A program made the translations under genes and the position numbers. From assembly GCF_001619985.1 (NCBI RefSeq), contig NW_017264196.1, positions 992,001 through 1,056,000 on the forward strand: DNA of 64,000 nucleotides. Reading direction: 5' to 3'. Source of the DNA: Xylona heveae TC161. Taxonomy: Eukaryota > Ascomycota > Xylonomycetes > Xylonales > Xylonaceae. The notes beneath the pieces are model-generated. The model saw only the letters and a list, made by a program, of their open reading frames with translations. It did no database searches and had not been told where the DNA came from. Positions 37,201 to 50,532 of this stretch are shown here, piece by piece (position 1 is the first letter of the stretch; every line of letters starts with the position of its first letter).

Positions 37201-40200
37201 GCGTACAAATTCACATCCAATCCGTCACTATCAAGATGATAGCTCCGCACTTGTTCTCTAGTGTTCTTCAGTTTGGATGTGCAGGTTAGTGTTGCCCCAA
37301 ATGATACATTGCCGCAAGGTTGCATTCTGTCTTCGTCCATGCGCGCCATATTGAATTCAACGTGGGCTAATTTGACGAGAATCTCGGGCAATACCAAAAT
37401 TAAGTCATCCTTCGGGTTGAGATTTTTGGCTTTCATCTGTATACTTCCGAGATTCAAGTTGAGCCGAGCTTGGTTCGAACCTGGAGAGTCGCCAGGTGTA
37501 CTAGCATAAACGTTGATGCCAGCAATTGTGATATGCGCATCATAGACAAAGGGTTTTGTCGCATCCGGGGGTTGAACTTCTTTGCTTCCCTTGGAGGTTC
37601 CGAAGATCTCTTCTACGTGGTTGCGGACAACGAGAACGTCTGATTCAAGGTCTTTCATCAGATTCTCAATCTCAGGTCTGTTCAACGTACTCAGAAACCC
37701 CTGAATCGCGGCCGCTTCAAGATCAATAGCTTCCACAGTTATAGAAGTTTCAAGGACTGTTCTTTCGGTGCCCAGATATGTCGATAGTCGCCCATTGATA
37801 GGAGGAATGATAAGATGGGAGACGCTCTCGGCATTCTGGTTGACAATGGTTTGTATGGCATGGAACTGCTCCTTGACATCGAAGTCAAATGTCCAAGAAA
37901 AATCGCTTCTGACTGAAGGAGACATGGACGTCCGAATCACCGTCCCGGTCGTAAGGTAACTTAGGTATGGAAGAAGGGCAATGCTGATATGATAGTTTGA
38001 CAGAAATAATGCAAGGTTAACTCGGGGAGTTGAGACCTCAGCGACCGGGGTTGTTTTTGAAGCATCTTCTGGCGGACCACTTATCTTTTGAAGACCAGAA
38101 ATCAGCCGATGGAGATAGGCGACCTCATCGGTAATAACCATATCGACTATATCGAGAAGTCCGAGAATTTCTTCCTTAATATTGTAGGTCAGCGTCTCAC
38201 ACGCACCGGCAATCTGCCAAGTACTTGCAGAGACACCACCATGATTTCTCTGGTTGCGAGAAATGAAGATGCTTGGCTGGCGCAACCTTGACTGAGATAA
38301 TTGTCGAGAATGACTTAGAATCTCACTCGAACCAGCATCGGCGTGGACGAGTATGCTAAAAGGAAAATCTCCGCCTTCGTTCTTTTCAGCGGTACCCATC
38401 ACAGACCCTTTCAGGCCTTTGCTTGCAGAGACGAGCTTCAAATTAATAGTGTTCAAGGCCACCACCCCGCTATCTGTGGAGAATATCGTATGAATCTCGA
38501 CTCTTTTTGGTCTCGATATTTTGGCCGACGCAACATCCATCACAGGAGGAGGAACCCGGCCGTTGTTTGTTTTTTGAAGTTTGAGAATATCCTCCACCAA
38601 TTCGCAGAGCTCCCAATTTAGTCGAATCGCAACATCCGATGAATGAACTTGGGTAATTATCCTCTCCGAGCCGGTATAAGACAGTTCCAATGGAGAGTTC
38701 GCCCCGGGAAGAATGTTGCGTGAGAGCGCGATAGAAAGAGTGTCAAGGACAATCTCGCTCTGATTCGGCCCGGGATCTATGATTAGTCTGACTGCAGCAG
38801 TATTAATCGTGACTTTTCCGGCAACAACACCCGTTTCTTCAAGGCTTTCCGGGCTGACGGCAGAGCCGTACAACTTTTTCATTGCAGCACAATTTTGAAT
38901 CTGCGCCAGATCCCAGCTCCGCCACTTATCAAGACTTGATATGACACGAGCGCCGGCGTCATCTGGACAAACAGGGTAGTCGCCGTCGCACTTGTGGCGT
39001 AAAGCTTCCTTTTCAGAGTCTGGAAGGCTTCGATAAATGTAGCGAAACCGAGATATGATTTTCCAGGAATCACGAAGTCTCAAGTGATCAGGAGCAGCAC
39101 GCAAGATGTATGATGGTCGAATAAGGAAAGGAGGATCAGGAATATGAGCTCCCGACATAGTGAGCAGAAACATAAAGTAACGTATTCTCTGCTTGCGACT
39201 GACGTCAAGTAAGACGAACGTGTCTGTGAGATCTTCCATAAGCATGGTAGTTCGATGGATTAGGGACGCCAACGATTCGATGTGTGTACCCATCGAAGAC
39301 ATTTCCAATTCTCGAAATTGGATATTGGCTGACAAGTTTTGCTCATATGCTACCCACAAGCTAAGGTCGTGCAATCGCATCCGAATTGTTGCATGGTCTT
39401 CTATGTGAGCGCTGACACGCTCTTTTGCAGATAGACCTATTGAGTCTACAGACAAATGCACAGCGTACGATCGTATCCCTTCCTCCGATTTTTCTTTCTC
39501 CTGGTACATCGTTCTTATCCTCGCAGAACTGGCGACTTTAGCCAGGACAACATTGTACTGATCTTGCTCACTGGCGTTGACACCCTCTAATGTATTATCG
39601 ATCGGATTGACCAGCCGGATGTGGGTGTAGGGAATCCTTAGACTAAAGTCGTGTACTTTGCCGGAGCCCATTGTTTTTCTCAAAGTATTGATGACTAAGT
39701 CGCGGAGCACGTCAATCTGAAAGGAGTCCAAGATGCCCAGAGCATCTTTTGGTTGCAAAGCATCAAGGAGAGTGGAGAGGGAATGCAGCGCTTTTGGATT
39801 ACAATAAGCCCTAATACCGGAGTTGAGGTTCAGCATTACACTTGTATGTGTAATATCCTCGTCGAAAGCTCGCTGCGGAACCTCCTCCGCAGCTGAAATT
39901 TCATTTTTATAGTCTTGCTCGTTGGCATAACCGGAAGGAATCTCTGGAACTTCCGTAAAGTCAAGATTGATGGACATGAGAGGAAAGTGGGGCCCGGCAA
40001 AAGAGCTGGAGAAGGCAAATCCTCTTGGCGAGGCATTCCTTTCCTTCCGGGTGTTATCAGATCCGATATATTGAGACTCTGTTCTCCCATGATGAGCAGA
40101 AGGGGTTCGCGACCTAGACCTGTCCCAAGTATGTAGATTCTCGTGGCGTGAAGTCAGTTTGTTCTGCCCAACCTTCCCGAAGGATGGCGAAAAAGCCGGT

Positions 40201-43200
40201 TCTCGCCGAATGCTCATAGTTCGCCTGGAGCTAATGGATGATCTCAATGAAAAAGATGACGCTTTGCGTTGAAGACCAGCATGAGAAGAGTTGATAAATT
40301 GAGAGTGTTGGCTTGACAGATCTGAAATTGTCTCTGCTCGGCCAAGTACAGGATCGGGCATTAACGGGACTGGTATAGCCGGAGGGTTGATGGAGCCCTG
40401 TTTTGCAGTTTTCTTTGAAGCTTTTCCATTAAGATTGAACGGCGAAAGAAGGAAAGCTGCACGACCAGTGCGTTGGTCATGATACTCAATATGCCGTTGC
40501 TGCTTCTTTTTGGTTGTGGAAAATTCAAGATTCCGATTTGCCATTGCCAGGGTAAGCGACGTTTGGAAGAAAGCATGTGTGAGTCCGGGTAGATTGTCCT
40601 TGGCTCGATGACGAGACGCCGAACCAATGTCAACGCAGGCCATTGTAAAGCTGGGAATGAGGAGCTGCAAGCGTTCTGAAAAGAGGTAGCCTGCCCAGTC
40701 ATTGAAATCAAGACTGATAGTGTCGGTGCTGATTAGGAAGGCAGTGTCATCCGCGAGAAACCAAATTTTGATTGGTTGCATTCTTGCTCGGAGAAACGTC
40801 ACATCATGCAAGACTGAGAGGTGATTTGCCGGAAGAGCATTCTCGTCATCGTGGAAAGAAAACGCAAAAGATTCTAAAGACGATGCAAGTCGCTTGAGAA
40901 ATCGAGGAGAGCATTCCCCAGTCAGCGCGCCGACAGCGATATCCCAATTGCAAACATAGGTCGGTTCAGTTGGCGGAAGACCAAAGAGACGATGGCCTGT
41001 TATGTTGAACCCATCGAGGAATATCTGGGTACCAGAGCTCTCCACGTCTATACTTTCGGATAAATTCTTTTGGCCCATGGAAACAGCCAGAGGACTGAAA
41101 TCGGCTACAAGGTCCATATAGTAGTTGGTAAAGCGAAGGTCTGCGCCAACGAACTCAACCTCGACTGTGATGTTTTCACGGGCGGAGTATAAATTAGCGG
41201 GAATATAGACTCGACTGGACTCAGCAGCAATGCTGAGAATGACATCAAGATCGTTGGTCTTTGACTGATGGTACTGATAGGCTTCGGCGCCCTCAGAAAA
41301 GCTCTTGTCTCCTGCGACCAGTTGTTGATATTCCTCCAGGGTTTTGAAGTGAATGTCATCTCCAAAATAGTTGTCTTTCACCTTCATAAGATAGCGAACG
41401 AGGAATCCGTAGAGATCAATCGAAAATTCTTGGCCACGGACATCTAAAAGAACTGTATCGGTAAGATCCCGAGAAGTTGAGATATAATAAGTATAATCCC
41501 CAATCACGTCAATATGCCTCAATGTAGCGACCTCTGAAGCGTCCAAAAACGTGTTATACGTATTCCACGGCGGGGTTCGAAGTCGCAGTCCAACATGGTC
41601 AGCCTCGACGTCGAAGTGGATCGTGTTGATATCTGATTCGAAATGCATTTTTGGAATGCCTAGAGTAGCATTCAAACTTCTCCCTGAAAGTATTATGAAA
41701 GTATTGTCTTCAAGATCTGAAGGATTATTAATAATGTTGGAGTCGTTCGCATTCAAGTAGAGTTTGAAGTCTGGGAAGGCAAGCATGAGATTGTACTGGA
41801 AAGGCGTAAAGGTGTAATAATCCTGCGGCGGTCCAGCGCTCCAATCATTAACCAGGTCAGTGATTAAGAATATGTGGTCTCGAAGTAAGAAAAGCTCAAG
41901 ATTTGCGGAAGATATGTCGAACTTCCACGTGTGCAAGGCGTTCCACTTTAAAGGGTTCGACAGATCGCAGTTGACCGCCAATGGCCCGCTTCTCCAGAGC
42001 AAGTCGTGGTTTATGCTTGTGAAAAGCTCGGTACTTCGTATATCAAAACGCAGTGTGTTCTGAAACCCGTGTCTCCCGGGCACCATGTCCATGACATAAC
42101 TAACCGACGAGTTGTTTGATATCTTGAGATCTAGCCAGCCAAAAGGGCGAATGTCGGGTCCTGATACAGCCTTGTCATCCTTGCTGTCTTTGCCAGAGCG
42201 CTTCCTTCCTTTCTTAGTGTCCCCAGCATGAGCTTCAGCACCAGACTTTCCCCGCCTCCGCACACGTCCTCCGGCGACGTTGTGATCACGGCCCTTCCAC
42301 GCCCAGTCCTTGGAACCCTCTCTGGTTGGGACACGCAGGATCGTATCGTCCTCGATATCAACAAAAAGACGGAAAACGGTGCTCATTCTCGTTTGTCCTG
42401 GCTTGAGTGGCTGCGCTGGCGGTGAGTCGCGATAACTGAAGGGGAAGAAGAATGATTGCAGGTTCGCACGCTGACGGTCTGCCCAGGGGCCATACCGAAC
42501 AACACCGCCCTGAATTGTAAGGTCCATGGCCCATTCCGGAGGTTCATCGCCATTGATATCTTCCGGGCCTTTTCGTCCAGGTTGCGCTCCCAGCCCCGGA
42601 GAATCAGGCAATGTACCCGCAACATCCCAACGAACATTAAGACTAATTCCCGGAGAGTCAACAATGGTAGAAGATTTTGCATATTCCACCGCGCCCCATT
42701 TGTCCTGCTCCTCCCGCTCTTCATCATCCAGATATCGCGTGAGACCAAGCCAACGATCTTCCCCAATGAATGTTGAAGGAGCAATAGACGCATAAAAAGG
42801 ATCTTTACGATCCCTGACACTCGACGGAAAGGACTCTACCGATGACTGGAAAAAGGGAACGAGATCGCGAAGGCCATGCCAAAGCCTATGCCTTTGTTTT
42901 CGAAAATTCCAAGAACGACTTTTACCGGGGCCAGATGCGGCCAATCCTGACGATGTCTCTTTCATCCGAGAGGCAGCCGTTAATTGCGGCTCCTTGTAAT
43001 CCATGTTGGGCTTCATTTGAACAACAGGGTGCTGAAACTGAAGGTTGATTAATTGCTTGAACTGATCAATAGGGCGGGACTGAGAAGCATCAATTTCTCC
43101 ATCTACTCTGTCAAACTTGGCAGTAAGAATTGACGTGGTATTTTCATTGCCCATTACAATCGCTCCTCTGTCGCAGGTGAACTGAACCGGTAGAAGACGG

Positions 43201-44144
43201 AGAAAGACGGGCGAGGGGCTCGAATTGGACGCTTGGCGTTGATCAGTGCATTCCGCTGAGCTTCTAACGGCAGCTGATACATCCTGAATAATACTGGACA
43301 CATTCTCCTGAGACGGACGACTTTCGTTCACGGGAGGGGACGTTTGGCGCTTTCTTGCACTGGCATCGCTGGAGCTTGCTCTCAAAGAAGGCTGGCTTGT
43401 GGAAGTTGAGTGGGCAGCGTCTGGCAAATGCTCGCCGCTAGGGTTCCCGCCTCCGATACTTTCGTCCATGCTAGCTATCATGGCATCGTAGGCAGGACTG
43501 CGATTGTAAATGAACCACTCGCACCCCTGCATCCAAACCACAATTCGACATGGGAGAGGGTTAGGACCTTTTGGGTCACCTTTTTCACTGCTGGCGTCGG
43601 CCCCATTTTGACTGTCGCTCGACTGTGGCTCTGATTTCTCAGTAACAGGGCTCTGCTGCGCCTGAATGCCGTTTTTATCATGGAATATATCGGCAGATCT
43701 GGCCCTCCGCAACCAGTACCTCCATGTTATATATCCGCCCTGGACGAATATGGCTTCATTGTTGCCATAGTACCGTATACCTTTGAAGAATATTCTTCCG
43801 GCGAGCAAGGAAATCTGCAGTGCTTGAATGTCGATGTACACCCGATATTTATGCCAAGTATAAGCGCGTAGAGCGTACGAAACCAGTGTACCAAAGACGC
43901 GATTGAAATAGAAGAGAAAGAAGAGGGATCTGTCCCTACATTAGCAAACCCGCGCAAATGATGGCCCTTCACACCGGGGGGCACTTCTCACAAGACGCCG
44001 CAAACGAGTAATTCTATCAGAAACTCCCTGATCACCACATGATTAGTTGTTGACAATCATTCGGATCGCACAAATGGTCCCCTACCAGTCAAAGTTTGAG
44101 CCGAGTCGCAGTGATGAGGCTACCAAGCCATTACTGTTCGCCAT
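34203..44144 (-). CDS. csf1: Csf1-like bridge-type lipid transfer protein (BLTP1/Tweek/KIAA1109 family)
   Basis: A very large tubular protein thought to shuttle phospholipids between the ER and other membranes (known family role; yeast Csf1 is needed for growth in the cold). Exons 44144-44086, 44027-43992 and 43935-34203 sum to 9828 nt, 3275 aa; yeast Csf1 is about 2960. The two small 5' exons rebuild the conserved start: NFDWEFLIELLVCGVL gives the ER membrane anchor, then FFLFYFNRVFGTLVSYALR and the chorein-like WHKYRVYIDIQALQ. GRIFFKGIRYYG and ITWRYWLRRA follow. The rest is repeating beta-rich segments without stops, with disordered Ser-rich insertions near residues 160-240 and 1195-1320. 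The third exon is a single 9733-nt reading frame. It is divergent from the DUF300 gene. Confidence 0.92.
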
Positions 44145-45018
44145 CTCCGGATACGCGTTTGGTTGAGCCAGATCGACCCTACACACATGTCGACCGCATC
44201 AAAGAATATCAAAGGATGTTGATCGGCTTCATTGACTGTAGCTGTCTTATGGCGCGTAGCGCATGGTGTCGCTTCAGCATTGAAGCGCAAACCCGAAAGG
44301 TCAGTCAAGATGGTACTAAGAGGCTTTGCCCGTAAGTTCATAGAAGCTCAGTGACGGAGCTCAGGATGTTTAGAGAAACAATGCCGTGGATTACAGTACT
44401 GTACTACAGAGGGTAAATCACAAGCGATAGGTGGTAGCGAGGATCTGGGGTCAGATCGATTGTAGCAAGTGTGGCTCATGCCTATAAGCTCCGTCAGCCA
44501 CTGTAATGTATCTTTGCTGGTCTGTGCTTGAAAGCTAACGACTTAACAAACGAGGAAAGTGGTTAAGCGAAGGGTTTTTGGCGAGAAGTGGGCGGCGGGC
44601 AGGGTGCTTGGTGGGATGGTACGTAAGGTAGGGAAGGGTACGGAGTAAAGGGAAAGTGCTGTTGCCTCGTGCCTTCCTCAGGAAGCTAAACGCAACTGGG
44701 TGTAAATAATTCCCACCCCCAACTCACCGCCATCCTTTTCTGCACAAAACAAGCACGCGCCTCCTTACCTAGGAGGTTTGAAGATGAACTATCTCTGTTC
44801 CTAGCTACTGAACGGCCTACAACTTGGAGGGTTTGTTATTTCATCAATCTGGAATCTGGCACTGCAAGGATACCTTTGCCCGAGTCAACTAACGGTGTGA
44901 TCCACGACGAATGTCATTCTCGATGACTGCTGCCTAAGGATTTTATGCCTCTCCCATTCGGCTATGATTGCTTGAACACTGTGCGTCTTTGCACGACTTA
45001 TCAAGAGCCGCCATCATC
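44145..45018. other. Bidirectional promoter region between csf1 and the DUF300 gene
   Basis: 874 bp between two divergent start codons. A G-rich stretch (44575-44660) is the only compositional feature. No further gene seen. Confidence 0.6.
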
Positions 45019-47407
45019 ATGGGTGTGCTCGCGCAAACCATGTCCCCGAGTGGTTTCGGAGCTGAAATGCTCCAGACTGCGTCCAATGGAGGCACGGGGA
45101 AAAGGCTTGCCAATGCGGTTATCATCATTTCAGGTGTAGCGTCGCTTGCGGCAACTCTTCTGTCGTTTGTGTAAGTTCATCTCACCCGTCGAGCTTCGTA
45201 TTGTAATAGTCTTCTAAATGGAATACCTTTCTGACAAGGATACAGTTCAATATGGCTGCAAACGTGCGTTTCTCCTCTCTCACACTTCTGACCAACTACC
45301 ATTTATTTACGATGCCCTTTTTTACAGGAAAAATTATCGAAAGCCTCTTCTTCAGAGATATGTTATTCGAATACTTTTAATGTAAGGGAGCTCAGTCGTC
45401 CAGGTCCTACCTTGGCTGACCATTCAGGGTGCCCATCTATTCTGTCGCCTCTTGGACAAGCATCGTGTCTCTCAAAGCGGCATTCTGGATAGATCCGATT
45501 CGTGATATTTATGAGGTACCGCAGCTTGTTCCATCTTAGAATAACTTTTGGATTGAAGCGATTATCTCTGACTGAAATCGTCTATAACAGGCTTTCACCA
45601 TTTACACATTTTTCCAGTTGCTGATAAATTTCCTTGGTGGCGAACGAGCGCTTATCATCATGATGCACGGACGGGCCCCGGTTCACCACCTCTGGCCACT
45701 TAACCATTGCTTACCCAAGGTCGACATCTCAGACCCTCACACCTTCCTTGCCATCAAACGAGGAATCCTTCAGTATACATGGCTAAAGCCCGTGTTAAGC
45801 CTTGCCACAATCATTATGAAAGCAACAAACTCATACCAAGAAGGGTACATTGGGCTTCGATCCGGATACTTTTGGAGTGGCCTTGTCTACAATGTCAGTG
45901 TGACTTTGAGCCTCTACTCCCTGGGCATGTTCTGGGCGTGCATGTCTCATGATTTGCGACCCTTCCGTCCTGTGCCGAAGTTTTTGTGTATCAAGCTCAT
46001 CATTTTCGCGTCGTACTGGCAAGGCTTCTTTCTCTCCATTCTGGTATGGTTAGGTGCCATTCCAGATAATGTAGAGGATTACACCCCAGATAATTTGGCC
46101 GCAGCCATTCAAGATGCGCTCATCTGCATTGAGCTCCCTGCTTTTGCTATTGCTCACTGGTATGCCTTCTCTTGGCATGACTACGCAGACATTACCATTT
46201 CTTCCGCCCGTATGCCGGTCAAATACGCGTTTCGCGACGCATTTGGGCCGCGGGATCTCATTGAAGATACCAAGGAGACATTTGGCGGTCAGAATTACGG
46301 GTATCGAAGCTTCGACACTGGCGACAATATCTTGGCGCATGCGGAATCTGGCTCGCGCGTGGCCCGCTTAATGGAAGGAATGCGGTATGAACGAGGCGGC
46401 AAAGGCAAATACTGGATTCCAAGACCTGGTCAGATCAATAGCCGGACTCCGTTGCTCGGGAAAACAAGGCCAGGTGGACCACGTAGTGCCAGTCGCTCCA
46501 TGGTGTCGCCGCATGGTGTCGATGGGGATGCTGCATCCATGGAAGTCGAAGATGCTCAGCTTGACCCGGAAGATGAGACGCTATATACCAATGCCAGAGC
46601 CCTCGAATTTGGCGATTGGCACGTAAGTTGAGCAAAAGATTTGGTTTCCTTGCAAGAGTGCACAAACTAACAAATGGTATTCAAGTATCCCGTCATAACT
46701 GCCAATGAACCGTCTAGAGAGAGATGGCTTCTAGCCCAGCCCTCGCTTGTTACGACCTCTGCGAACAGAAATCTTATACAACCAACATCCGACTATCATG
46801 CTCGGCGTGAGAGTAATATCAAACAGCTTCTGACCAAGGGCAAAGGTCGCGACGAATCCAGCGCAACACAAAATGGCGAATCTGTGTCCAGGGCGCCAAT
46901 GTTGAATGGAATGCTTCGCAAACACTCTTCTTCAAGTTCAGCAAAGTCTGATCGAAGCCAGCTCGTTGATCTTGTCGTTGAAGACAGCGATGCCGAGGAG
47001 ACTGAGAGAGTTCGTGCACGAAAAGAAGGTGGTCCCGCATGGAATGAACTTGAACCCAAGTTATTTGTGTATGTGTCTAATTCCGTAAGCCGGCTTAGCA
47101 TTCTTCCTCTAACGTTACCAAAAGGCGAACATATCCAGACTCGGACCAAGGGGAGGAGATTCGCGCCGGTTTTGACCCCAGCGAAGTTCCGCCTTTACAG
47201 AACCAAGGCGAATCTGCTTTTGCCATTCAGGACGAGGATGAGGATGATGATAGCTCGGCGCAAGACGATGAAGGAGAAGATTCGGATGAAGCTCGACAAT
47301 GGAAGCAGACTCGGCCGCAAACCGATATGCAGACGCGAAATACGCATTATGGAAGTTTCTACGACGAGCGAAACGCATGGGGGAACGTGAGCGAGCATGA
47401 CGATTGA
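45019..47407 (+). CDS. DUF300/TMEM184-family (organic solute transporter alpha-like) membrane protein
   Basis: Multi-span membrane protein of the Ostalpha/TMEM184C family; in fungi its role is not established. Exons 45019-45170, 45246-45263 (18 nt), 45328-45381, 45428-45515, 45591-46622, 46686-47068 and 47125-47407 sum to 2010 nt, 669 aa. The family marks are NYRKPLLQRYVIRILLMVPIYS after TM1, the segment LINFLGGERAL, LPKVDISDPHTFLAIKRG, QYTWLKPV, and FASYWQGFF with the downstream YTPDNLAAAIQDALICIE helix. About seven membrane spans lie in residues 25-370. The last 300 residues are hydrophilic, Ser-rich and end in an acidic tail (QDEDEDDDSS). The start is the first ATG of this frame. An 18-nt second exon is required to join the conserved segments. 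Confidence 0.88.
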
Positions 47408-48260
47408 TATCCTCCTTTCACTTGGGTGCTGTACATGGCTCTTTTGGGTCAAGTTATTCAGCAGACACATGGCACAGGCGTTTTAATTGTTTTATTCCCT
47501 TTTTATTCTTTTGGGGCAGCTCTTGCAGCCGTGATCGACGATTACCGACGCACATTGATGAGGGACCTGGAAATAGTTTGCCCGTCCCTGAGTGTTTGCA
47601 TATTATCTTTGTATGTGTTAGAAGAGTCTTGGGGATTATTACTGCGCCCATAAGGCGCCCATTGTGAATTAGTATGACCTGTTCTGAGCAATCATGTCTT
47701 GGGACTCCATGTGCGAAGGTGTTTACCAGTAATTTCCCTTGCATCAAGATAGTCAAAAAGCGCCACAGGGATCTCTTTCACACCGCTGCAGTAGACATGG
47801 TTTTTGAGTGGACCAAACCAATCGGTTCCAAGCCTGCCATGTGGATCAGACCCGTCTAAGCGCCCGGGCAGTGACAGGCGAGACAAATTGGCCATCCTGC
47901 CGTGGGCCTATCAACAACCGAGTAAGTGACTTGGACCAATCTGAATCACCACACCAATATCTCTCTTACATTAGGATCAAACGACTACTCTAAGATCAAA
48001 CCTTTGTGACCTTGGGCTTCTATGTGTAGCTCAATGATATCCCGAGAATGGGCGCTTCATGAAGGGTGACCCCCTCCCCCCTCCCAATAGTCACCTTGTG
48101 ACAAAAGCCGCTTTGGTGTCCCGTGGCCCCGTCTCTGTGGGTGTGCCTGTCTTGTTGGTCTGCATGCCTTATTTGCCCTCAGTCTTTAGTATAATATGAC
48201 AGCACCGCTCTCAATCTCACCTTTACTCTCGCCGGGCGAGATGATGTCGTGGAAAGCGTC
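47408..48260. other. Intergenic region
   Basis: 3' flank of the DUF300 gene and promoter of the next gene, both on plus. Short frames only, none recognised. A C-rich patch sits at 48068-48087. Confidence 0.55.
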
Positions 48261-49878
48261 ATGACATGGTCAAATTTCTGTGATGATGTGGAACGGGTAT
48301 GCAGGCGATGGCTGGTCCTCCCTTTTTCCTGCTGCTTTCCCCACCTCGATGTTGACGATCAACATGGAAGGCCAGAGCACAGTGGTAAGTCTTCTGACTT
48401 TTGCAATAAAGTAGTAGCGTGTAAAATGTTTCTTATAATCAATGACAGTCGAAAAATCGGAAAGTCAAAAGTGCATCAAGCCGCGGCCGATCGCACCAGC
48501 GAAGGCTTTCACTCCTCCCGAGAAGGCGGCATTGCCTCCCAATTCATCTCGTCCAAGGGCCGCAATGCCACGCATGATTGCGCGTCCCCTGTCGATGGCT
48601 AGTCTCTCGAGCAGAAGGTCTCATCGAACCAAGTCAGCACGACCTGTCATCAGTGCTGCATCCAATTTTCGAAGAATAGATGGATTTGGAGATGCCGAAG
48701 GCTTTTCCCCTCTGGAGCTCAGTATCCATCATCCTGAGAACATTCTCTCTCCTTTGCCTTGCTTTCATTCATATTCCTGTGACGAGCCACGACCAAGAGC
48801 TCGCTCGGTGCTGGCGCCGACTAAGTCGAGACGTGGAAGTGTAGTTTCAGAGACATCTCGAAACTTTGCTATTCCCAGGAAGCCTATTGCTTCAGGGGAC
48901 AGTCGTAGATCCTTGAGCGTTCGTCACAGTGTTGACTCCCATCTTACTCCATCGACTACGGCTACGGAATGGACAGCGAACCCGCTCCATACTGGACTGG
49001 GGTTTCCCGACTCACCTAGCACTCAAAGTTTACTGGCTGCCATGCGGTCCCGCAACGGTGAAAAGCCATTACTAGGTAGGACCTCCTCCACCAGTGACCT
49101 TGCTCAAAGAAGCCGCGGTTCATTGTCTAAATGCGGTCTTGCAAACGATTTATTCGAAGACGAGAATTCTCGAAAGAATTCATCGCGGGCGCTGAAGCTC
49201 TGCGTTGAACCAGCACGCATGGACAGCATCCAGGAGGTCTCTTCTGGTGCGATGCATCTGACTCCAGCTTCTGGCAAGTCTGAGAATCCTACTCAGCTGG
49301 CGGGAACATCGCTGGGCCAATCCCGTCCCAATATCACACGCTCACGCTCGGCGGGACCATATTTACGAGCCTCGGTCCTCCAGCGTCCTCTTCCGCCTAC
49401 TCCTACTCCATCAGACGTATCCTATTTCTCTCCGCAGCTGCTGCCGCCTCAACTTCCTCCGAAGCTAGAGACACCAAGTTATAACATGCTTCCGACGCGG
49501 TTCACTGGCCGTTCCTCAATCGCACGTTGGCTTTTCCGAACGTCCGTGATAAATACTTCGCCGGAGGCTGCGCTGCTCGTAGAGCAAAGAGCCCATTCTC
49601 AGAGCTACGATACACCAAAGACGCCTCCATCCTTTGGATCAGCTACGACGAGTCCTTCCACCCGCTCAGGCTCAATTTGTTCGACGGATTTCTTTTCCCA
49701 GAATGCAGCATCTGCGACTTCTTCTCCGGGAAGTGTTCGTCTGGACCCTCAAGCCAATTTGGGTCAAGAGAAGCTCGCCGCTATGTGGGGCATGCAGGAG
49801 GGAACCGCGAGTTATGACGTATACCATAGCCGTCGCAACATCTGGGACGGTAATAGGCAAGTGGGCTTGGCTTTTTAG
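48261..49878 (+). CDS. Unrecognised Ser/Pro-rich protein (hypothetical)
   Basis: I do not recognise a family. The preferred model joins 48261-48384 to 48449-49878 across a 64-nt GT-AG intron, giving 1554 nt, 517 aa. The first exon encodes a Cys/Trp-rich piece (WSNFCDDVERVCRRWL, then LPFSCC) that looks conserved in character rather than random. The rest is basic and rich in Ser, Pro, Arg and Thr, with repeated SRRSxR and TPTP motifs and several RxxS sites typical of kinase targets, so it is probably disordered. The C-terminal 120 residues contain SSIARWLFRTSV and a final AAMWGMQEG block. No signal peptide or membrane segment is seen. An ATG at 48442 opens the same frame without splicing and would give 478 aa, so a shorter isoform is possible. 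Confidence 0.65.
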
Positions 49879-50532
49879 GCTTGGTGGGGATTTTCTTTTC
49901 ATTCCAGAGTTAATTATTTTCCTGTTCGAAAGTAAAGCTTGGGCAGACGTTTAATGATACCAGGTGGCGGGGACTGTCTTTGTCAGTAGTACTAATTCAG
50001 GGCATTTTTGACCAATACAGAGAGAAGAAAAAAATCAACAATTGTTTATGATGCTGTTGCATAACGTTCAGGGGACGGTGAACCTTTCGATGTTGACGCA
50101 TGGGTGACAGTGGATTAGGGTCAACTAAATTCCGACGGCTCTTGAGGGAGATCGGCTCTCGCTTGGCGTCGGTACTCGGGTCAATCCCCCACTACCCCCA
50201 GTTTACCCTAGAGGGTCATGCGGGGAACGAGGGGGAGAGCAGCTACGAGGACCCTTTTCGCAAGGAACATGGGAGGTGGAGAGAACACTGCATGCCTTCC
50301 CCCTCCTCCACCCCCCGTCTCGAATGGAACTGGCTCAATGGTTAGATTCGGGATGACTACTAGACGCTTAGGACGCTTAGGACCCTGGGCATTGTCTCTC
50401 CCGTTTACCCTTCTTCGTCCTTCACTGTCTTTGAAACTCAACGGATAGTCCTAGCTTTGAAAGCAGCATAATGTACGTAACAATGCTGAACAACTAGAGC
50501 GCCCTAGATGAATGCTACTGAAAAACTTGGCC
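49879..50532. other. Intergenic region
   Basis: Between the hypothetical gene and the ThDP enzyme, both on plus. A C-rich stretch near 50290-50325 and overlapping frames at 50208-50448 have no family support. Confidence 0.55.
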
